Source: Synechococcus sp. CS-1331 (lineage in GTDB: Bacteria > Cyanobacteriota > Cyanobacteriia > PCC-6307 > Cyanobiaceae). From it: a DNA stretch of 64,000 nucleotides. The position numbers and the translations under genes were made by a program. The notes beneath the pieces were generated by a model. The model ran no database searches. It had not been told where the DNA came from and worked only from the letters and a program-made list of their open reading frames with translations. Of the stretch, positions 38,321 to 46,239 are shown piece by piece; the first letter of the stretch is position 1; each line of letters opens with the position of its first letter. The DNA is taken from assembly GCA_025127975.1 (NCBI GenBank), contig JAHLYQ010000018.1, positions 1 to 64,000 of the forward strand, in the 5' to 3' direction.

Positions 38321-39001
38321 GTGCAGAGCCTCCAGCACAAGCTAGACGCAGGTCGGGTGCAATTTGGCAAATTTTTGCGCAATTGGCGTCGTAGCAACGA
38401 CTGGTCGGTGACCACCGCCCAGGACTGGGCCAAGGCCTGCCCGGCCCTCATCCCTTGGCCTTTGCGGGTGGCCGGGGGGCAGTGGGGGAACCTGGAGAAC
38501 GGCAAGGTGCAGCAGCCCCAGCCCAGCACCTTCATCCAGCTGGGGGTGCTCAACGAGTGCCTGGCCCTGGAGGACCGGGGGCCGATCAAGGACCGCACCC
38601 TGCGTGACCGGGTGCAGCGCGCCCAACCTGTCCGCCACCCCGACGGCCGCGTCTGGGGAGCGGAGGACTGGTTCGCTTGCTACATCGGCAAGCTGGAGGG
38701 CCCTCCCGAGCTCTGGCCGTGCCAGGAGGAAATCGACGCGGAAACCGAGACCAAGCGGCTGCGCACGCTGTTTGACCAGGCCTCAGAGCTCGCCGGCGTG
38801 CGCCCGGTATCGGCAGCGATGCAAGTGCTGCGCAAGGCCGGCGATCTGCCGATGGAGCAGGTGGTCGCCATCGAGAACGCGCTCTTCGCCGGCGAGCGGC
38901 TGGCGCCGGCCATCGTGCCCATCGCTCGTCAGGCCCTGGAAACCTGGGTGAAAGAAGCAGCGCCGGCACTGCTCTCCTCAGAAGGCGAGGCCTCCTCCTG
39001 A
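38321..39001 (+). CDS. Putative element regulator with an N-terminal DNA-binding-like region
   Basis: A 226-residue protein from a GTG start; in-frame codons upstream are Pro/Ala-rich and unlikely. Residues 8-75 (DAGRVQFGKFLRNWRRSNDWSVTTAQDWAKAC, GQWGNLENGKVQQPQPSTFIQLGVL) resemble a divergent XRE-like helix-turn-helix fold. A second segment (HPDGRVWGAEDWFACYIGKLEGP) and a helical C-terminus follow. As the first gene beside a paired motif, it is the best candidate for the element's own regulator. Family unrecognised. Confidence 0.6.
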   Translation: MQSLQHKLDAGRVQFGKFLRNWRRSNDWSVTTAQDWAKACPALIPWPLRVAGGQWGNLENGKVQQPQPSTFIQLGVLNECLALEDRGPIKDRTLRDRVQRAQPVRHPDGRVWGAEDWFACYIGKLEGPPELWPCQEEIDAETETKRLRTLFDQASELAGVRPVSAAMQVLRKAGDLPMEQVVAIENALFAGERLAPAIVPIARQALETWVKEAAPALLSSEGEASS

Positions 39002-39083
39002 TCCAGCAGCACACGGAACCGGACCGCGGCCGCGGCCATCACGACAGAGCAGCAGTCATGCGCAGCCGGAATAACCGAATTTA

Positions 39084-39103
39084 GCGTTCCCGAAAGGGTT
39101 GCA
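39084..39103. promoter_or_regulatory. Second GGGTTCCC-type site pair
   Basis: GCGTTCCC (39084-39091) and GGGTTGCA (39096-39103) begin 12 bases apart, upstream of the recombination operon. The core GNGTTCCCNAANGG is shared with the 38300 site. It lies 36 bases before the GTG at 39139, a natural operator position. Confidence 0.5.
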
Positions 39104-39138
39104 ATAATGGTAGCTTTGGCGTCGACCTGCAAGAGCTT

Positions 39139-39483
39139 GTGGATCGCGCCGAACGCGGCATGCCTGATGCCGATTCCAGGCCTCCTGATGGCCTGGAGAT
39201 CCGATACCCCCATCGCTCCGATCTGGAGCACTACACCCTGATCCAGGCTTCTTTCTCTGCAGCCCTTGCCACGTGGCAGCAGCGCTGGCCGGCGATCAAC
39301 GCTGAATCCCTGGCTGCCCTGGCCGGCCACGGCATCGCCATCAGCTATCGCCAAAGCGCCTGCGGCGGCTACGTGGCCACCTTGCTGCACCGCGAAGGCG
39401 GTGGCATCGATTCGGGCCTGTGCCCGTCGCTGCTGGACGCAAGACAGCTCGTCCTTGGCCATGGCCGGGAGGAGGGGCCATGA
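39139..39483 (+). CDS. Hypothetical protein heading the recombination operon
   Basis: A 114-residue protein from a GTG start. Central sequence (LEHYTLIQASFSAALATWQQRWPAINAESLAALAGHGIAISYRQSACGGYVATLL) looks folded and alpha/beta. No family is recognised. Its stop overlaps the ATG of the nuclease gene (ATGA), with a strong GGAGGGG ribosome site just before it, so the two are coupled. A role accessory to recombination is inferred from position only. Confidence 0.6.
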   Translation: MDRAERGMPDADSRPPDGLEIRYPHRSDLEHYTLIQASFSAALATWQQRWPAINAESLAALAGHGIAISYRQSACGGYVATLLHREGGGIDSGLCPSLLDARQLVLGHGREEGP

Positions 39484-40214
39484 ACGACCTCTCCCTGGCG
39501 GACTACCACCGCCATCCCGCCTGGTCTCCCACCGCCTTAAAGGCAGCCGTCACGGGCACGATGCGGGCCTGGTGGCAGCGCTTCGGGCCGGGGGCGCCGC
39601 CGTTCATCCCCTCGCCGGACATGGTCAAGGGGGATTTGGTCGATGCCCTGCTCACCCCGCCGTTCAGCATCGAGGAGCGCTTTGCGGCGTTCAAGACGAT
39701 CGCCCGCAACACCAAGGCCGGTGCCGCCAACTGCGCCGAGGCCGAGGCAGCCGGGCTGACGCCGGTGAGCCACGAGATGGTGGAGCAGGCCAAACGCATC
39801 CGCGATGCGTTGCATGCCGATCCGGTGGTGGGGGAGGTGCTGGCGGCCCTGAATCCAGCAGCCAGCCAGCAGCCCCACTTCTGGGATGACGAAGCCGGCC
39901 GGCCCTGCCGCTGCCTGCCGGATGTGGTGACCAGCGACGGCCGCCTGTTCGACCTCAAGAAGACGCGCAGCGCCGTGCCGCGCCGCTTCTACTGGCAGGC
40001 GAAGGATCTGGCCTACGACCTGCAGATCGCCCATCTGGCCCTGGGACACCAGCACCGCTGCGGCTCCGAGCCGGCCGAAACCGGGGTGATCGCCTTCGAG
40101 TGGCCGAGCGATCCGGCCGCGGCGATCGACTGCAGCCTGCTGATCTTCGACGGACAGGACCTGCAGACCGGGCTGGCGCGGCGGGAGGAAGCCTTCCAGC
40201 GGATCGCCGACTAG
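39480..40214 (+). CDS. RecE-like PD-(D/E)XK exonuclease (DUF3799)
   Basis: A 244-residue protein. The nuclease pattern is spread over CLPDVVTSDGRLFDLKKTRSA (catalytic Asp, then D-x-K) followed by FYWQAKDLAYDLQIAHLALG, the conserved RecE/YqaJ helix. Such enzymes resect double-stranded ends to give 3' tails for annealing. The next gene is a RecT annealase, the classical partner. It starts MNDLSLADYHRHPAWSPTALK, typical of the DUF3799 N-terminus. Confidence 0.85.
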   Translation: MNDLSLADYHRHPAWSPTALKAAVTGTMRAWWQRFGPGAPPFIPSPDMVKGDLVDALLTPPFSIEERFAAFKTIARNTKAGAANCAEAEAAGLTPVSHEMVEQAKRIRDALHADPVVGEVLAALNPAASQQPHFWDDEAGRPCRCLPDVVTSDGRLFDLKKTRSAVPRRFYWQAKDLAYDLQIAHLALGHQHRCGSEPAETGVIAFEWPSDPAAAIDCSLLIFDGQDLQTGLARREEAFQRIAD

Positions 40215-40328
40215 CCAGGCCAGTGGCATCTGGCCGAGCCACGGCCGCCACGCCTTCCGCCCTGCGCCCTCCAGTTTCAGCCTTCCCGAACGCGAAGAAC
40301 TTGATCAGGATTCCATTGACCTCTTCTG

Positions 40329-41576
40329 ATGAGCGACCCCACCCTCACAACCGGCGCGCTGGCGCCCTCCACTTCCACCTCCTCAGCACTGACGGTGCAC
40401 GGGGATGCCCTGCAGGTGTTCAGCGGCATCGCCGCCTTTGATGCCGCCCAGCGCATGGCCAAAGCCCTGTGCTCCTCCACCCTCGTGCCAAAGGAGTACC
40501 AGGGTCAGCAGGGGCTGGCGAACAGCCTGATCGCCCTGGAGATCGCCGGCCGCATGCGCCTCTCGCCCCTGGTGGTGATGCAGAACATGACGCCGATCCA
40601 CGGGCGGCCCACCTGGAGCAGCAAGTTCCTGATCGCCACGGTGAATGCCAGCGGGCGCTTCTCACCGCTGCGCTTCGTGTTCGACGACAAGGAGCAGCCC
40701 ACCCGCTGCCACGCCGTGGCGACCGACAAGGCCACCGGCGAGGTGCTGGAGGGGGAGACGATCACCCTGGAGCTGGCCCGCAAGGAGGGCTGGTGGAGCC
40801 GCAAGGACCGCCAGGGCAACGAGACCAGCAAGTGGCAGACGATGACCGGCCAGATGCTGCGCTACCGCGCTGCGGCCTGGTGGGCGAACGTCTACTGCCC
40901 CGAAATCGCCCTGGGCTTGATCACCCAGGAGGAGGCGCTGGACATCGAACCGGTGTCGGTGCGGGAGGCGCCTGCGGCAACCCTGCCGACCAGCTCGCTT
41001 GATCAACCAACGCCAGGAGCGGCAGATGCCAAGCAGGGCCCAGCAGTTCCTGAACTCCTGCACTCTCGGGAAGGCGGTTCTCTTTTGCCGGGTCCCCTGA
41101 ACCCTGAGGCAGATGCGCCGCTGATCAGCAGCGAACCCGCTGCAGGTGAAGCCGCTCTTCCTGCTGCGGTGGTGAAGGCCGAGATCGTCGACAGCGGCCA
41201 CAACCAGCCGGAGCCTGCCCCCGCAAGCAGGGCAACCCCCGCAGCGACACGCCGCTCGCGAAACCAGGGGACATCTGCAGCCGGCAAGACCGCAGCCAAC
41301 ACGCCCGAAAGCCCCCCCTCTAAGCAAGATCCGGCGCCAGTCGGCTCCCAGGAGCCGGGGGAGGGATCCACGGCACCAGCGGCAACCCCAGGCGTCGATC
41401 CCGTGGAGGCCGGGCTGCAGCAGATCCCCCGCATCGCCACCCTGCTGGAGCTCGATGCCGCCTACGGGCGGGTGAACCAGCTGCTCGGCTCGGGGCGCAT
41501 CACCGACAGCGCCGCCGAACGGTTGTGGAGTGCGGTCGCCCGGCGCCGCAAGGAGCTGGAGGGAGAGACCCCATGA
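40329..41576 (+). CDS. RecT-family single-strand annealing protein
   Basis: A 415-residue protein. Residues ~20-215 are RecT-like: AQRMAKALCSSTLVPKEYQG, NSLIALEIAGRMRLSPLVVMQNM, IHGRPTWSSKFLIA and MTGQMLRYRAAAWWANVYCPEIALGL. A long Pro/Ala-rich linker (~220-360) leads to a small helical C-terminus. RecT proteins anneal complementary strands after RecE resection. A 114-base gap separates it from the nuclease gene, and its stop overlaps the following ATG. Confidence 0.88.
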   Translation: MSDPTLTTGALAPSTSTSSALTVHGDALQVFSGIAAFDAAQRMAKALCSSTLVPKEYQGQQGLANSLIALEIAGRMRLSPLVVMQNMTPIHGRPTWSSKFLIATVNASGRFSPLRFVFDDKEQPTRCHAVATDKATGEVLEGETITLELARKEGWWSRKDRQGNETSKWQTMTGQMLRYRAAAWWANVYCPEIALGLITQEEALDIEPVSVREAPAATLPTSSLDQPTPGAADAKQGPAVPELLHSREGGSLLPGPLNPEADAPLISSEPAAGEAALPAAVVKAEIVDSGHNQPEPAPASRATPAATRRSRNQGTSAAGKTAANTPESPPSKQDPAPVGSQEPGEGSTAPAATPGVDPVEAGLQQIPRIATLLELDAAYGRVNQLLGSGRITDSAAERLWSAVARRRKELEGETP

Positions 41577-41959
41577 GCACGACTCTCTATCTGATCCAGG
41601 CCCAACACCTGCTGGAGCTGGCGCTGGATCAGGCCCGCCAGGAGCGCGACAGGGGCGTCTTTGAGATGGCCCGCGGGGAGCGCAGCCTCAAGCAGCTGCA
41701 GCGGCTGGTGGAGCGGGCCGCCCTGATCCGGGGCCTGTGGGAGCAGACCCGCAGCCTGATCGGCGCCAAGGACAATCCCCCGCCACCGACGCAGTTCCGG
41801 CCCGGGGAGCACTGGCTGAGCAAAGAAGGCCTCTATCGGGTCGAGCACTGCCCGCTGATCCCCAGCTGCGTGCAGCTGATCCCACTGGGCAGCAGCGGCC
41901 AGGAGCCGCTCTACCGCCACCCGAGCAACACCAACCGTTTTCAGAGGCTCTGGCCATGA
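41573..41959 (+). CDS. Small helical/beta hypothetical protein
   Basis: A 128-residue protein in the recombination operon. The N-terminal half is a long amphipathic helix pair (YLIQAQHLLELALDQARQERDRGVFEMARGERSLKQLQRLVERAA). The C-terminal half is short strands (FRPGEHWLSKEGLYRVEHCPLIPSCVQLIPLG). Start and stop each overlap neighbours by four bases. No family is recognised; co-translation suggests a replication or recombination role. Confidence 0.65.
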   Translation: MSTTLYLIQAQHLLELALDQARQERDRGVFEMARGERSLKQLQRLVERAALIRGLWEQTRSLIGAKDNPPPPTQFRPGEHWLSKEGLYRVEHCPLIPSCVQLIPLGSSGQEPLYRHPSNTNRFQRLWP

Positions 41960-42201
41960 GCGCACTGCCGGCACGACCGCGGCCCCTGCGCCAGCGGATC
42001 GGTAACCACAAAAAGACGATCACCATGAACAACGACACCTACGAGCGGGTGAACGCCTTCGCGCGGCGCCACAACATCACCTGGAGTGGGGCCCTGCATG
42101 AGCTGGTGCGCACCCATCCCCTGATCGGCTTGTCGTCACTGCTGGACGCCCAGAAGCGCATCGATGCCATCAAGGCCGCCGCGCAGGAGGTGCAGGCATG
42201 A
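41956..42201 (+). CDS. Ribbon-helix-helix-like small protein
   Basis: An 81-residue protein. After a basic leader (RPRPLRQRIGNHKKTITM) comes NNDTYERVNAFARRHNITWSGALHELVRTHPLIGL, the strand-helix-helix order of CopG/Arc repressors. The C-terminal helix is AQKRIDAIKAAAQEVQA. It is embedded between coupled genes and overlaps ssb by four bases. It may regulate the operon or act as a DNA-binding accessory; it has no adjacent toxin. Confidence 0.6.
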   Translation: MSALPARPRPLRQRIGNHKKTITMNNDTYERVNAFARRHNITWSGALHELVRTHPLIGLSSLLDAQKRIDAIKAAAQEVQA

Positions 42202-42704
42202 GCATCAACGTGGTCGTGCTGGTCGGCAACGCCGGCCGGGATCCGGAGCTGCGCTTCTTTGAGAGCGGCAGCTGCGTGTGTGAGTTCACGCTCGCCATCA
42301 ACCGGCCACCACGGGATGGCCAGGAGCAGAACCCGCTGTGGGTGAACTGCAAGGCCTGGGGCAAGACCGCCCAGGTGGCCGGGGACTACGTCCGCAAGGG
42401 CAGCAAGGTGGCAGTGGTCGGCCGGCTGGAGATCGAGCAGTGGACCGACAGAACCAGCGGTGAGGTGCGCAGCAAGACCCTGGTGGTGATCGACCGCCTG
42501 GAGCTCTGCGGCAGCCGCGGGGGCGGCGATGGCTTGGGCACTCCCGCTCCCTCCGGCGGGCCGCCCACCCAAGGGCATGGCTCTGCATTGCCAAGTGCAG
42601 CCGCACCAGATGCAGCAGCACCACGCGCGGGCGGGTGGGGGAATGACTGGAGCGCGCCGCCCGCCGGCGCCACACCCCTCAGCGACGAGGAGGTGCCGTT
42701 CTGA
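42198..42704 (+). CDS. ssb: Single-stranded DNA-binding protein
   Basis: A 168-residue OB-fold protein: NVVVLVGNAGRDPELRFFESGSCVCEFTLAINRP, then WVNCKAWGKTAQVAGDYVRKGSKVAVVGRLEIEQW. A Gly/Pro/Ala-rich linker ends in the acidic tip SDEEVPF, the partner-binding tail of bacterial SSBs. It is an element-encoded SSB beyond the host copy, expected to work with RecT or Rad52. It overlaps genes on both sides. Confidence 0.92.
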   Translation: MSINVVVLVGNAGRDPELRFFESGSCVCEFTLAINRPPRDGQEQNPLWVNCKAWGKTAQVAGDYVRKGSKVAVVGRLEIEQWTDRTSGEVRSKTLVVIDRLELCGSRGGGDGLGTPAPSGGPPTQGHGSALPSAAAPDAAAPRAGGWGNDWSAPPAGATPLSDEEVPF

Positions 42705-42934
42705 TGAAACGCTCCTCCAGACGGCTGGACCTGCCGGCATTTCCCCGCAGCCGCCCCCGCCATCCCGAACTCCTCACCCTGAGCCGCCTGCGCCGCCTCA
42801 GGCGGTTGCAGTTGATCGTGCTGCTGCTCCAGCTCGGCTGCCTGGGTCTGTTGATCCGGGTGGTGGTGCGGGAGCCACTGCCGCTCTGCCGGCTGCAGCA
42901 GGCGATGCAAGTGATCCGGGGACCGATCCCCTGA
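42704..42934 (+). CDS. Small single-pass membrane protein
   Basis: A 76-residue protein. A basic N-terminus (KRSSRRLDLPAFPRSRPRH) and an Arg/Leu-rich helix lead into one membrane segment (LQLIVLLLQLGCLGLLIRVVV) and a short tail. Its ATG shares a base with the ssb stop (TGATG). It is the last gene of the coupled run from 40329. No function is visible. Confidence 0.55.
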   Translation: MKRSSRRLDLPAFPRSRPRHPELLTLSRLRRLRRLQLIVLLLQLGCLGLLIRVVVREPLPLCRLQQAMQVIRGPIP

Positions 42935-42961
42935 CCGAAGGGCTCGCTGGGAGCGTGAGGA

Positions 42962-44170
42962 TCAGAGCGGTTCAGCGCCCTCGCCCAGGATCGCCAGGTA
43001 GGCGTCGTAGGCGAACAGGCGGTTGCGCCGGCCGCCGGTGATCTCGCGGGCGATACCCAGTTCCACCAGGGTCTCGAGAACCTTGCCGGCAGTGGGGAAA
43101 CTCAGTCCACTCAGCTCTTTGAGCTGCTTGGTGCTGGTGAGCGGTCGCTGCCGCAACGCCGCATAGCCCTGGCGCACGCTCGGCCCGGAGCGTCCGAGGC
43201 CGACCAGGCGCTCCTCATCGGCGCGAAACAGGGCGAGCAGCCGCTGGGCGGTGGCCACGGCGGCCGAGGCCGTGCTCTCGACACCCTCCAGGAAGAAGTC
43301 AATCCAGGCCTCCCAGTCGCCCTGCTGGCGGACACCATCGAGCAGCTCGTAGTAGCGGCTGCGGTGCTCCTTGAAGAACAGACTCAGGTAGAGCAGCGGC
43401 TGCTGGAGCACACCGGCGTCGATCAGCATCAGCACGATCAGCAGGCGGCCCAGGCGGCCGTTGCCATCGAGGAAGGGGTGGATCGTCTCGAACTGCACGT
43501 GGGCCAGGGCGGCATGCACCAGCACAGGCAAGGAGTGTTCACCGTGCTGGCCGCCGTGAATGAATTGCTCTAGCTGGCCCATGCAGGCCTCCACCTGAGC
43601 CGGTGGCGGCGGCACAAAGCGGGCGTTGCCCGGCCGGGTGCCACCGATCCAGTTCTGGCTGCGCCGGAATTCCCCCGGCAGACGATCGGCACCGCGGCCC
43701 CGTGCCAGTAGCCGTCCATGGATCTCGCGCAGCAGGCGAGAGGACAGGGGGAAGCCCTCGCTCAGCCTGGCCAGACCATGCTCCAGCCCGGCGACGTAGC
43801 TGGAGACCTCCACCACGTCATCGAAAGGCACGCCGGGAGCCTCCTCCAGCTCAAAGAGGAGCAGGTCGGAGAGCGAGGACTGGGTGCCTTCGATCTGGGA
43901 GGAGAGCAGGGCCTCGCGGCGCACGTAGGCGTAGAGGAACAGCTCCGGATCAGGGAGCAGAGCAGAGACCCCATCGAGGCGGCCGCAGGCCAGCAGCGCC
44001 CGATCGTGCAACGCCTGCAGCGGCCCCTCCAGCAACACCGGCGGATCGGGCGGCAGTGGCGCTGGCACGAACGCCCGGACCACTTCCCCAGCCGTACTGG
44101 TGATCTCGTAGCGACCGGTGCTGTCGCGGCGCACAGAGCCTCCCTGGGGCGAACCTTGAATACGCGTCAA
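42962..44170 (-). CDS. Fic-domain AMP-transferase-like protein
   Basis: A 402-residue protein. An N-terminal helical part carries the inhibitory motif SSQIEG (S/T-xxx-E-G), and the Fic core motif is HPFLDGNGRLGR. A C-terminal winged-helix-like domain (RPLTSTKQLKELSGLSFPTAGKVLETLVELGIARE) follows. This layout is the widespread class of self-inhibited Fic proteins that AMPylate or de-AMPylate targets. It reads against the flanking genes, so it is a separate unit within the element. Confidence 0.9.
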   Translation of the reverse strand: MTRIQGSPQGGSVRRDSTGRYEITSTAGEVVRAFVPAPLPPDPPVLLEGPLQALHDRALLACGRLDGVSALLPDPELFLYAYVRREALLSSQIEGTQSSLSDLLLFELEEAPGVPFDDVVEVSSYVAGLEHGLARLSEGFPLSSRLLREIHGRLLARGRGADRLPGEFRRSQNWIGGTRPGNARFVPPPPAQVEACMGQLEQFIHGGQHGEHSLPVLVHAALAHVQFETIHPFLDGNGRLGRLLIVLMLIDAGVLQQPLLYLSLFFKEHRSRYYELLDGVRQQGDWEAWIDFFLEGVESTASAAVATAQRLLALFRADEERLVGLGRSGPSVRQGYAALRQRPLTSTKQLKELSGLSFPTAGKVLETLVELGIAREITGGRRNRLFAYDAYLAILGEGAEPL

Positions 44171-44342
44171 GCTTATTCAAGAAAGAGCTGCTTGCGTTAA
44201 ATAAGAGTGCATTCGGGCGGACGAACTCGAGCCCCTGTTCTCGCCGAGAGTTCAGCCGCAGGCTGATCAGCATCCACGGCAGGCACCACGGCGCGCTGCT
44301 GGTGGAGTTCCTGGATCTGGCCTCAAGCCGAGGCGGGCAGGG

Positions 44343-44359
44343 TACGGTTATTTGCCGTA
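44343..44359. promoter_or_regulatory. Palindromic operator of the element DUF1778/GNAT cassette
   Basis: TACGG-N7-CCGTA, the same arms and spacing as 25062-25078. The right arm ends 28 bases before the antitoxin GTG. Conservation of the site while surrounding bases differ supports a functional operator for the TacA/TacT complex. Confidence 0.75.
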
Positions 44360-44386
44360 TCGTTGATTGAGTCTCTATGAGGTGCC

Positions 44387-44659
44387 GTGGCTGTCGATGA
44401 GCGACTCGATCTCAAGCTCAGCGCTGCTGACAAGCAGCTGCTGGCCCAGGGTGCAGCCATTGAAGGCCTGAGCATGGCGGCTTTCGTGCGGCTGGCCGCC
44501 AGGCAGCGCGCCGCAGAGGCCGTCCAGAGGGAGCAGCAGCTCGCCCTATCGCAGCGCGACTTCGCGGCCTTTCAGGCCGCCATCAGCCAACCGTTTGCGC
44601 CCAATCCCGCTCTGCAGGAAGCGCTGGAGGAGGCCCGCATCCGCGTGAGCCGTGTTTGA
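44387..44659 (+). CDS. DUF1778 (TacA-like) antitoxin, element copy
   Basis: A 90-residue paralogue of the antitoxin at 25109, from a GTG start. The DNA-binding N-terminus is nearly unchanged (DERLDLKLSAADKQLLAQ, SMAAFVRLAA). Substitutions gather in the C-terminal toxin-binding half (FAAFQAAISQPFAPNPALQEALEEA), which would matter for cross-neutralisation. It overlaps the toxin by eight bases, as in the chromosomal copy. Confidence 0.88.
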   Translation: MAVDERLDLKLSAADKQLLAQGAAIEGLSMAAFVRLAARQRAAEAVQREQQLALSQRDFAAFQAAISQPFAPNPALQEALEEARIRVSRV

Positions 44660-45137
44660 CGAGCAGCAGCTCGACCCTGCCCGGCACAACCGCAAGGCCT
44701 TCTCCTGTGGCGTGGCGGCCCTGGATCGCTTCCTGCAGCAGCAGGCCCACCAGAACATGCGCCGCGGGGTAAGCCAGACCTTTGTGCTGGTGCCGGCCAA
44801 CGCTCCGGCAGAGATCGCCGGGTTTTACACCCTGGCTCCGACAGAAGTCCCCTTGGCCGATCTACAACCGGCGGATGCCAGGCCGCTGCCGCCCTATCCC
44901 GTCCCCTGTTTCCGGATGGGGCGCCTGGCCCGCGATCAACGCTGGCGGGGGCAGGGCATCGGTCCCCTGCTGCTGGGCCTGGCCGTGCAGCGCTGCCTCG
45001 ATGCCAAGCGCTCTGTTGGCGGCTACGCGCTGATCGTGGACGCGAAGGACGCAGCCGCTAAGGCGTTCTACGAGCGCCATAGCTTCCGCACGTTTCAGGA
45101 CACACCTCAGAGCCTCTATCTCCCCCTGGGCGCCTGA
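44652..45137 (+). CDS. GNAT acetyltransferase toxin, TacT-like, element copy
   Basis: A 161-residue paralogue of the toxin at 25374. I count 27 substitutions and no gaps over the first 159 residues. The acetyl-CoA loop (QRWRGQGIG) and the C-terminal SLYLPL with its Tyr are intact, so it looks active. It sits between the Fic gene and a hairpin-containing gap, and is probably a stabilisation module of the element. Confidence 0.88.
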   Translation: MFDEQQLDPARHNRKAFSCGVAALDRFLQQQAHQNMRRGVSQTFVLVPANAPAEIAGFYTLAPTEVPLADLQPADARPLPPYPVPCFRMGRLARDQRWRGQGIGPLLLGLAVQRCLDAKRSVGGYALIVDAKDAAAKAFYERHSFRTFQDTPQSLYLPLGA

Positions 45138-45672
45138 TCCCACCCCGGCAGCGGGGGCGTGATGGTGTCACACGGCGCAAGGGCTGCGCAAGTCGGTGAA
45201 TCCGCTGCGCGGTCACCGACCCTTGCGCTCGCGTGATCTCTTGCCTCCTCGCCGCCGCCGGGATGGGTGGCTCAGGTCACGCCGGCCCGGCGCTGTTCCC
45301 GCGGCTGCGGTGCCCACCCAATCCCAGGGCAAGGGTGCTGAATTGGGGTGATGGGTTGGGGTGATGGACGCCGATCGATCACCTCGCGCGGCTGCGCGGC
45401 CGGCAATCCAAGAAGATCGAGCGTGATCAAGTATCCACGCTTGATGTTGATTGATGCGAGGCGAGCGTGGATGGCGCTGATCTCCGCAGAGCCATTGCAG
45501 CACTGCCGATCCGCCCGCTCATGAGTGCATCTGTACTGATAGAATAAGGGCTGCGCCAAAGGCCCCAAGCCCATCGCCTGCGGTAATCCAATTCCCTGAT
45601 CTCGCCAGCACTGCCGCACTCATATCAGCGGCGTGATGCCCCGATCAGTTGTCACTCTCGGCAACTGAATCC
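45138..45672. other. 535-bp gap holding a large hairpin; no supported gene
   Basis: Besides the hairpin at 45175-45228, the gap contains a smaller inverted repeat ATCAAG-N8-CTTGAT near 45425. Minus-strand frames of 96 and 115 codons exist but have no conserved features. The distal end must contain the promoter of the 45673 operon. Confidence 0.5.
45175..45228. repeat. Two-stem hairpin, copy 1 of a GCGCAAGGG inverted-repeat family
   Basis: The outer stem is GCGCAAGG (45175-45182) with CCTTGCGC (45221-45228). The inner stem is GTCGGTGA (45192-45199) with TCACCGAC (45213-45220), with a 9-base bulge on the left arm. The outer arms and the loop sequence GCTGCGCG recur in the hairpin at 49872-49915, so this is a repeated structure rather than chance. 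Confidence 0.65.
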
Positions 45673-46176
45673 ATGGCTCTTTGTCTTCCATCGCGGCCGG
45701 AGATTAGTCCGGCTCGCTCTCTGGTGATCGCCGCCGGTGGCGGCCGTGATCTGGCCTGGCCCCATCAGCGCATCGCCGCAGAGCTGCTCGCCCGCAGTGG
45801 CGGCCGGCTGGTGCATCTGGTGCTCCATGGCGGGGCCCGCGGGGCCGATGCCGCCATTGGCCGGGCTGCCCATCAGCTGGGCTGGTCCTCCGTGGTGATG
45901 CCAGCCCGATGGGAGCGCCACGGCCGGGCCGCCGGGCCGATTCGGAATCGCGAGCTGCTGGAGCAGGCCATTGCCCGGGCCGTCGCCCACACCTCCCCCA
46001 GCTGTCTCGCCTCGGTGCTGGTGGTGGCTTTCCCCGGCGGCCCCGGCACCGCCTCCCTGGTGAAGCAGGCCCGCCGTCTCGCTTCCCGATCCCCGGTGCC
46101 GATCGCCGTGGTGGAGGTCAGCCCATCGGCCGGGCTGTGGGCCGTCCCATCTCCAGAGCTTCCGCCTGGCGCCTGA
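45673..46176 (+). CDS. SLOG/DUF2493-like nucleotide-binding protein
   Basis: A 167-residue protein: LVIAAGGGRDLAWPHQRIAAELL, LVLHGGARGADAAIGRAAHQLGW, ERHGRAAGPIRNRELLEQA and VLVVAFPGGPGTASLVKQAR. This is the DUF2493/YspA branch of the SLOG superfamily, which binds nucleotide-derived ligands and often appears in phages and conflict systems. The ligand is unknown. It leads a rightward group with the Gp157-like and Rad52 genes. Confidence 0.8.
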   Translation: MALCLPSRPEISPARSLVIAAGGGRDLAWPHQRIAAELLARSGGRLVHLVLHGGARGADAAIGRAAHQLGWSSVVMPARWERHGRAAGPIRNRELLEQAIARAVAHTSPSCLASVLVVAFPGGPGTASLVKQARRLASRSPVPIAVVEVSPSAGLWAVPSPELPPGA

Positions 46177-46239
46177 GGCCGCCTGCCCCGGCCCCATCCA
46201 TTGCATCTGCACTTTCTGTCCCCATCACCTCTCACCGTC

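Noticed and set aside
45213..45619. Minus-strand frames of 96-115 codons in the 45.1-45.7 kb gap
   Set aside because: They cover part of the hairpin and have no recognisable features; kept as a possible remnant only.
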